DNA of 64,000 bases, from the NCBI GenBank assembly GCA_038134285.1, contig JAYPUW010000009.1, positions 17,370 through 81,369 on the forward strand, read 5' to 3'. The notes beneath the pieces are model-generated. The model worked only from the letters and a program-made list of their open reading frames with translations. It did no database searches and was not told the origin of the DNA. Shown piece after piece: positions 60,115 to 64,000 of the stretch. The position numbers and the translations under genes were made by a program. This DNA is from UBA3478 sp038134285. Lineage in GTDB: Bacteria; Bacteroidota; Bacteroidia; Flavobacteriales; Flavobacteriaceae. Numbering within the stretch: the stretch's first letter is position 1; each line of letters starts with the position of its first letter.

Positions 60115-62595
60115 CTATAAACCTAATTGTCTAATTAATAAAGCCACTGTTGCTAGGGAGGAAGTGATTCCTACTATCTCGGTAATAGATGTTCTATTTT
60201 CACGAACTTTCTTTTGAGGAACCACTACCGTCACACCAGGTTCTAGTTTTGGATCAAGGTTAAAAATCCCTAATATTTTTTTCCTAGCCTTAATCCTCCC
60301 GTTCTTATAGATTACGTATGATTTAGATTTTTTGGCATCTTGGCTATATCCTCCTGAAAGGTAAATCGCCTCTCTTAAAGATATTGTTTTATTAAATACC
60401 ACTTTAGAAGACTTTTGAATCTCCCCAATAATAGTTATGGTATTGTCCATTTTTGGTATAAAAATTTGATCTCCATCCTCTAAAATAGGATTATTAGCCA
60501 AGTCCTCTCCCTTGGAATTCATTAATTTCTCTCCGTCAATCCCAATCACAATAGTTAGGTCTTGGAGTTTATCTCCGAGTGACAAATTATTCTGATTATC
60601 TCTTCCTTCAAAATCAAATTGAATAGATTCTTCCCCTTGAATAACTGCTTGCTCTAGAATACTAGATTTCTGATTATTATTATTATTATTATTAAAGGCA
60701 CGAGAGATACTTATTCCTTTTAAGTAAGCATCTTTCAAAAACCCACCAGAATCTTTTAATAAATCATACAACCTGTAGTTATTATTTTTTATCCCATAAA
60801 TTCCTGGATTTGTACTTAGTCCCTCTAAAGTGACTTTTTCTACGTTTATAATATCCGTACGCTTGCGAACAACGATTAATGAATTAACTCTTATTGGAAT
60901 ACTTGACTTCGTAGTTAGGTCTTTATTTACCATGTAATTTTCTGCCTTTGCAAAAGCCTCATCTTGGTAAATGGAACCTGAATAAACACTTACAAATTCG
61001 ATATTTGCATCAGAGGTAAAGCCTTCGGCCAAAATAAGGGCATCGGTAAGTGTCATACCTTGTTTGAACTCAAAAACTCCAGGGCGATTAACTTCTCCGC
61101 TAACCGTTATCTTACCTAAATCAGAAAGATCATTCGTGTTGGCAATAAAAAGTCGATCTCCGTCCTTTAAAGAAAAAATTAGAGAGTTCTGAGAATTAAG
61201 ATCTATAGTGATTATCGTATTCTCAACTCCCTTATCTTTTCGGAAAAGGATAGCCTCTGAACTTAATGCTTGCTGGGTTAAGCCACCCGCCTCTTTAAGT
61301 AGATCACCTACAGATTGAACTGCACTTAAACTATAGGTTCCAGGCACATAAACAGCACCTTCAATTTTGACCGCATTTTCAACATCCTCGTTTACCCATG
61401 ATGCTTCAATTACGTCTCCATCTTTAAGCAAATGCATAGCTGCTTCACTTGACTTAAGGGTAGTAGACTGTCGTTTAAAATCCACAATCCGATTTACAAA
61501 AACTTGTTCCTTGTAGCCATCGGATAAAAATCCACCACTAAATCTAAGCACCTCAAGGAGTGATTCCTCTTTTTTAAGCTCAAAATATCCGGTGGTTTTA
61601 AAGGCCCCTTTTAATTCCACCTGGGAATCAAAAGCAGGCACTTGAAGTACGTCTTGATCTTGAAGATAAATAGAGGGAAGCTTGCCTCCTGCAAAAAAAT
61701 CATATAGATCAATTTCTTTAAATATTTTTCCATCCCGTAAAAGTTTTACGACCCTGTATGAACCTACCTGGTTCGGACCTCCAGCAGCATAGAGCGCGTT
61801 AAGCACTGAGGTATATGCAGAAAGTGTATAAGTTCCAGGGTTTTCAACTTGACCGGTAATGTTCACTACCACAGAACGTGCATTTTGCAGGCTTAGGGTA
61901 AGTAATACTTTAGAAGGGTCATTGGCTGAGGCCAGCAATCCAGTGTATATTACTGAAAAGCGTTCAGTTAAACGTTTTTTAGCCTCAGAAATTGAAAGAC
62001 CAGAAAGAAAAATAGGTGCCAATCTATCTATCTTGATTGTTCCCTCTCGCGAAAGCTGAACCGTGTAGGATTCCTCTGAAGCGCCGTATAATGTTATGAG
62101 TAACTCATCCCCTGGTCCTAACTGGTAATCACTTGGTGTTGCAATATAAAGCTGAGGAACTGTTTCGGGGGAGCTTTGCTTTTGGTTGAAGTAGTTACTC
62201 CCGAATCGTTTGATACGGAATAAATCGTTTTCATCATCGACCTCATCTTGGGAATCACTCATTAATGGATTTATCCCAAAGTTGGATTGGAGGGTAGTAA
62301 TTGTCGGATCAATTTGAGCAATACCCGTCTCTGTTGCATTCCAAAGTTTGTCCAGCTGATTAATTTCTTCAAGGGATGCACCTTGAGCTCTGAGTATAGA
62401 TTTTACTTCATTTAGTGAATAACCAGATGCCTTGGCCTGGTTAATATATCCATTTAACTGTTCTTGATTGGCACTTTGCAGTGTTGTTTTTGCTTGATTT
62501 TTACTTATTCCGGAAGGTAAACGTTGCGCCTGAAGCGAAGTAATCCCTGCACTAAGAAAAAAGAGTGTGATAATAAAAATTCGTATCCCTTTCAT
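60115..62595 (-). CDS. SLBB-domain polysaccharide export protein (Wza-like, outer membrane)
   Basis: An 826-residue export protein: signal peptide (ends near SLQAQ), a helical N-terminal extension, then a poly_export domain (about 145-220, YQLGPGDELLITLYG) and several SLBB domains (VVVNITGQVENPGTYTLS, KIEGAVYVPGTYSLS, KITVSGEVNRPGVFEF and further). It has one hydrophobic segment at the very C-terminus. Between about 634 and 641 lies a run of seven AAT codons coding for Asn. It probably forms the periplasmic and outer-membrane channel for capsule or exopolysaccharide and is first in the minus-strand operon. Confidence 0.92.
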   Translation of the reverse strand: MKGIRIFIITLFFLSAGITSLQAQRLPSGISKNQAKTTLQSANQEQLNGYINQAKASGYSLNEVKSILRAQGASLEEINQLDKLWNATETGIAQIDPTITTLQSNFGINPLMSDSQDEVDDENDLFRIKRFGSNYFNQKQSSPETVPQLYIATPSDYQLGPGDELLITLYGASEESYTVQLSREGTIKIDRLAPIFLSGLSISEAKKRLTERFSVIYTGLLASANDPSKVLLTLSLQNARSVVVNITGQVENPGTYTLSAYTSVLNALYAAGGPNQVGSYRVVKLLRDGKIFKEIDLYDFFAGGKLPSIYLQDQDVLQVPAFDSQVELKGAFKTTGYFELKKEESLLEVLRFSGGFLSDGYKEQVFVNRIVDFKRQSTTLKSSEAAMHLLKDGDVIEASWVNEDVENAVKIEGAVYVPGTYSLSAVQSVGDLLKEAGGLTQQALSSEAILFRKDKGVENTIITIDLNSQNSLIFSLKDGDRLFIANTNDLSDLGKITVSGEVNRPGVFEFKQGMTLTDALILAEGFTSDANIEFVSVYSGSIYQDEAFAKAENYMVNKDLTTKSSIPIRVNSLIVVRKRTDIINVEKVTLEGLSTNPGIYGIKNNNYRLYDLLKDSGGFLKDAYLKGISISRAFNNNNNNNQKSSILEQAVIQGEESIQFDFEGRDNQNNLSLGDKLQDLTIVIGIDGEKLMNSKGEDLANNPILEDGDQIFIPKMDNTITIIGEIQKSSKVVFNKTISLREAIYLSGGYSQDAKKSKSYVIYKNGRIKARKKILGIFNLDPKLEPGVTVVVPQKKVRENRTSITEIVGITSSLATVALLIRQLGL
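60673..60693 (-). repeat. (AAT)7 trinucleotide repeat
   Basis: Seven ATT units on the plus strand (AAT on the coding strand) lie inside the SLBB gene and code for a poly-Asn stretch. A change in copy number would not shift the frame. Confidence 0.9.
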
Positions 62596-62767
62596 GAAAA
62601 ATGATCTAGACTACAAATATGCAGGCTTTTGAGGAATATTCTTTAGCGTTATCCGTTTGAATTAACCAAAAACCTTCATTGTTCCTATAAAAATACAGGA
62701 AACCAGTGTAAGTCTATAATAACCTATAAAATAAAAGACTGTTTTAAACTCAAGAAAACTATCGTTG

Positions 62768-62775
62768 TATTTTTG
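62768..62775 (+). promoter_or_regulatory. -7 promoter element (TATTTTTG) for the WecA-like gene
   Basis: An exact TAnnTTTG match 21 nt before the ATG at 62797. No clear TTG -33 box was found; a TTTT lies near the right place. Confidence 0.45.
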
Positions 62776-62796
62776 CCATAAATCTTGTAATAGTCA

Positions 62797-63921
62797 ATGG
62801 AATTACTCGGATACCAAGAATATGTATTAAAGTATTTTGGATGGATTTTGATTGGAGTAGCCATTGCCGCTTTTATGGTGAATCATTTTTTCTCCAAAAA
62901 AGCTCTTCTTATAGCGCATCAGCGGAATCTCTTTGCAGAACAGAATAACCGTAGCTCTCACCAGCAACCCACGGCCGCTTTTGGTGGAGTGGCCATTTTT
63001 ATAGTAGTCATGATTACATTGCTGCTTACCATCGGGGCAGGTTTTGATAACGCCATTGGTTTTACCCTGGCTTCTTGTTTTATTTTATTTCTAACAGGCC
63101 TTAAGGACGATCTTATAGGCACTTCCCCCCGAACCAAGTTTTTAGTGCAACTCTTGGCGGCTTTTCTATTTGTGGTGAATCCTGATTTTGCTCTAGGGCA
63201 TTTAAGCGGCTTTTTAGGGATAGAGCTTATAAATCCCAACTGGACCTACCTTATTGGAATGTTATTTATTGTCTCCTTAGTAAACGCCTTTAATCTCATC
63301 GATGGAATAGACGGACTTGCCGGTCTGGTGGCTATCGTTAGTTTTTCCATTTTCGGGGTCTACTTTTACTTGAACGATTACTACGTTTACACCATCTTTT
63401 GCGTGACGCTGATTGGAGCGCTTTCCAGTTTTTTGACATTTAATTTTGCCGAACCAGGTAAAAAGATGTTTATGGGGGATACCGGGGCGTTAGTAGTTGG
63501 ATTCTTGCTTGCCATTTTTGCGCTTCGCATTTTGGAATTGCAACCCTTGAAGGCCAGTGTTGGATTTTTTCCAACCAACGCTCCGCTTTTTATCTTTTCG
63601 GTGCTTATAATTCCTATTTTGGATACCTCTAGAGTAATTATTATAAGGCTATGGCGGGGTCAAAAACCGTGGTATGCTGACCGCTCGCACATGCACCACG
63701 TGCTGCTAGATTTAGGATATACGCATAAGCAGGCAAGTGTTAGAATTGTTGGATTACAGGTATTTTCTATTCTAGGGTATTGTCTGGTGGATCCCATCGG
63801 TCAAATTGCACTTCACTTCTATGTGATAGCCCTGTATTTGAGTGTGACTGCTCTTTTTATGATGCTTTACCAAAGACTAAAAACACAAAGGATTAATACC
63901 AAAGAATTTGGTTATTTTTAA
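62797..63921 (+). CDS. WecA/MraY-family undecaprenyl-phosphate sugar-1-phosphate transferase
   Basis: A 374-residue membrane protein with about ten to eleven helices. Active-site motifs are GLKDDLIG (Asp pair), NAFNLIDGIDGLAG, FMGDTGAL and the C-terminal RSHMHHVLLDLG, which matches the WecA/TagO group rather than peptidoglycan MraY. It would transfer a sugar phosphate (GlcNAc or similar) to the lipid carrier and so start repeat-unit synthesis for the polymer exported by the adjacent Wza/Wzz-type proteins. It is divergent from the SLBB gene. Confidence 0.92.
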   Translation: MELLGYQEYVLKYFGWILIGVAIAAFMVNHFFSKKALLIAHQRNLFAEQNNRSSHQQPTAAFGGVAIFIVVMITLLLTIGAGFDNAIGFTLASCFILFLTGLKDDLIGTSPRTKFLVQLLAAFLFVVNPDFALGHLSGFLGIELINPNWTYLIGMLFIVSLVNAFNLIDGIDGLAGLVAIVSFSIFGVYFYLNDYYVYTIFCVTLIGALSSFLTFNFAEPGKKMFMGDTGALVVGFLLAIFALRILELQPLKASVGFFPTNAPLFIFSVLIIPILDTSRVIIIRLWRGQKPWYADRSHMHHVLLDLGYTHKQASVRIVGLQVFSILGYCLVDPIGQIALHFYVIALYLSVTALFMMLYQRLKTQRINTKEFGYF

Positions 63922-63929
63922 GGGACCGG

Positions 63930-64000
63930 TTAAATACTGATTTTAAAAGAGGTTTTTGGAGTAAAAAGCCGCCATGCGGCCCTACCAGCAGTAGTTGAAA
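63930..64000 (-). CDS. Possible C-terminal end of a convergent gene
   Basis: The last 71 bases on the minus strand hold an open frame that stops 9 nt after the WecA-like stop and codes for STTAGRAAWRLFTPKTSFKI and two more residues. It is too short to recognise. Confidence 0.3.
   Translation of the reverse strand, partial: STTAGRAAWRLFTPKTSFKISI

Overview
The window comes from a marine-type Bacteroidetes bacterium, most likely a flavobacterium. The evidence is TAnnTTTG promoter elements with few clear Shine-Dalgarno sites, many lipoproteins and Tat-exported enzymes, a fused MoaC-MoaB protein, a MoeB-rhodanese fusion, DUF5522 and DUF4136 proteins, and sulfated-fucose catabolism. It holds 58 protein-coding genes or fragments and one initiator tRNA. 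I saw no IS element, prophage or CRISPR array. One run of 100 N (58311-58410) breaks the rfbA/rfbB region.

Layout. 1-11.9 kb is housekeeping: a glucosaminidase, a PLP-dependent deaminase/desulfhydrase, alaS divergent from an M23-MerR-LemA-TPM-TPM operon, then der, era and an AGCS symporter. 12-19.7 kb is a secreted, haem-motif gene set (PSCyt1-DUF1549-DUF1553, Tat-exported DUF1501, beta-propeller, DUF2231-cytochrome fusion, DUF6503-like lipoprotein) of unknown substrate. 19.7-23.5 kb has two M20-type hydrolases flanking a TspO-like protein. 23.5-33.3 kb is a molybdenum block: xdhC and a MocA-like gene face a tight nine-gene minus-strand operon that runs from an IorA/IorB-type molybdoenzyme through moeA, a TSUP transporter, moaD, moeB-rhodanese, moaE and moaCB to moaA.

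33.5 kb has tRNA-fMet with a strong terminator, followed by an EEP-family exported hydrolase and a sialidase/serine-hydrolase pair. 37.1-48.4 kb is a nearly gapless L-fucose locus: L-fuconate dehydratase, keto-deoxy-fuconate dehydrogenase, FAH-family hydrolase, fuconolactonase, fucose dehydrogenase, FucP, mutarotase, an FMN L-lactate-type oxidase, a formylglycine-generating enzyme, a sulfatase, and a convergent GH29 alpha-L-fucosidase. Together these would desulfate and trim fucosylated glycans, import fucose, and convert it to pyruvate and lactate and then pyruvate. A CotH-like lipoprotein follows.

49.9-53.5 kb is a GMC oxidoreductase with a ferredoxin-like Cys cluster, its subunit-3 partner, and an exported xylose-isomerase-like TIM barrel. 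This is plausibly a periplasmic 3-keto-glycoside route. 53.6-64 kb looks more A+T rich and is devoted to exopolysaccharide: an odd His/Gly-tailed coiled-coil lipoprotein, a YjbH/GfcD-type protein split in two genes, dTDP-rhamnose genes (rfbB/A/C/D), a Wzz-type chain-length protein, an SLBB export protein and a WecA-like initiating transferase.
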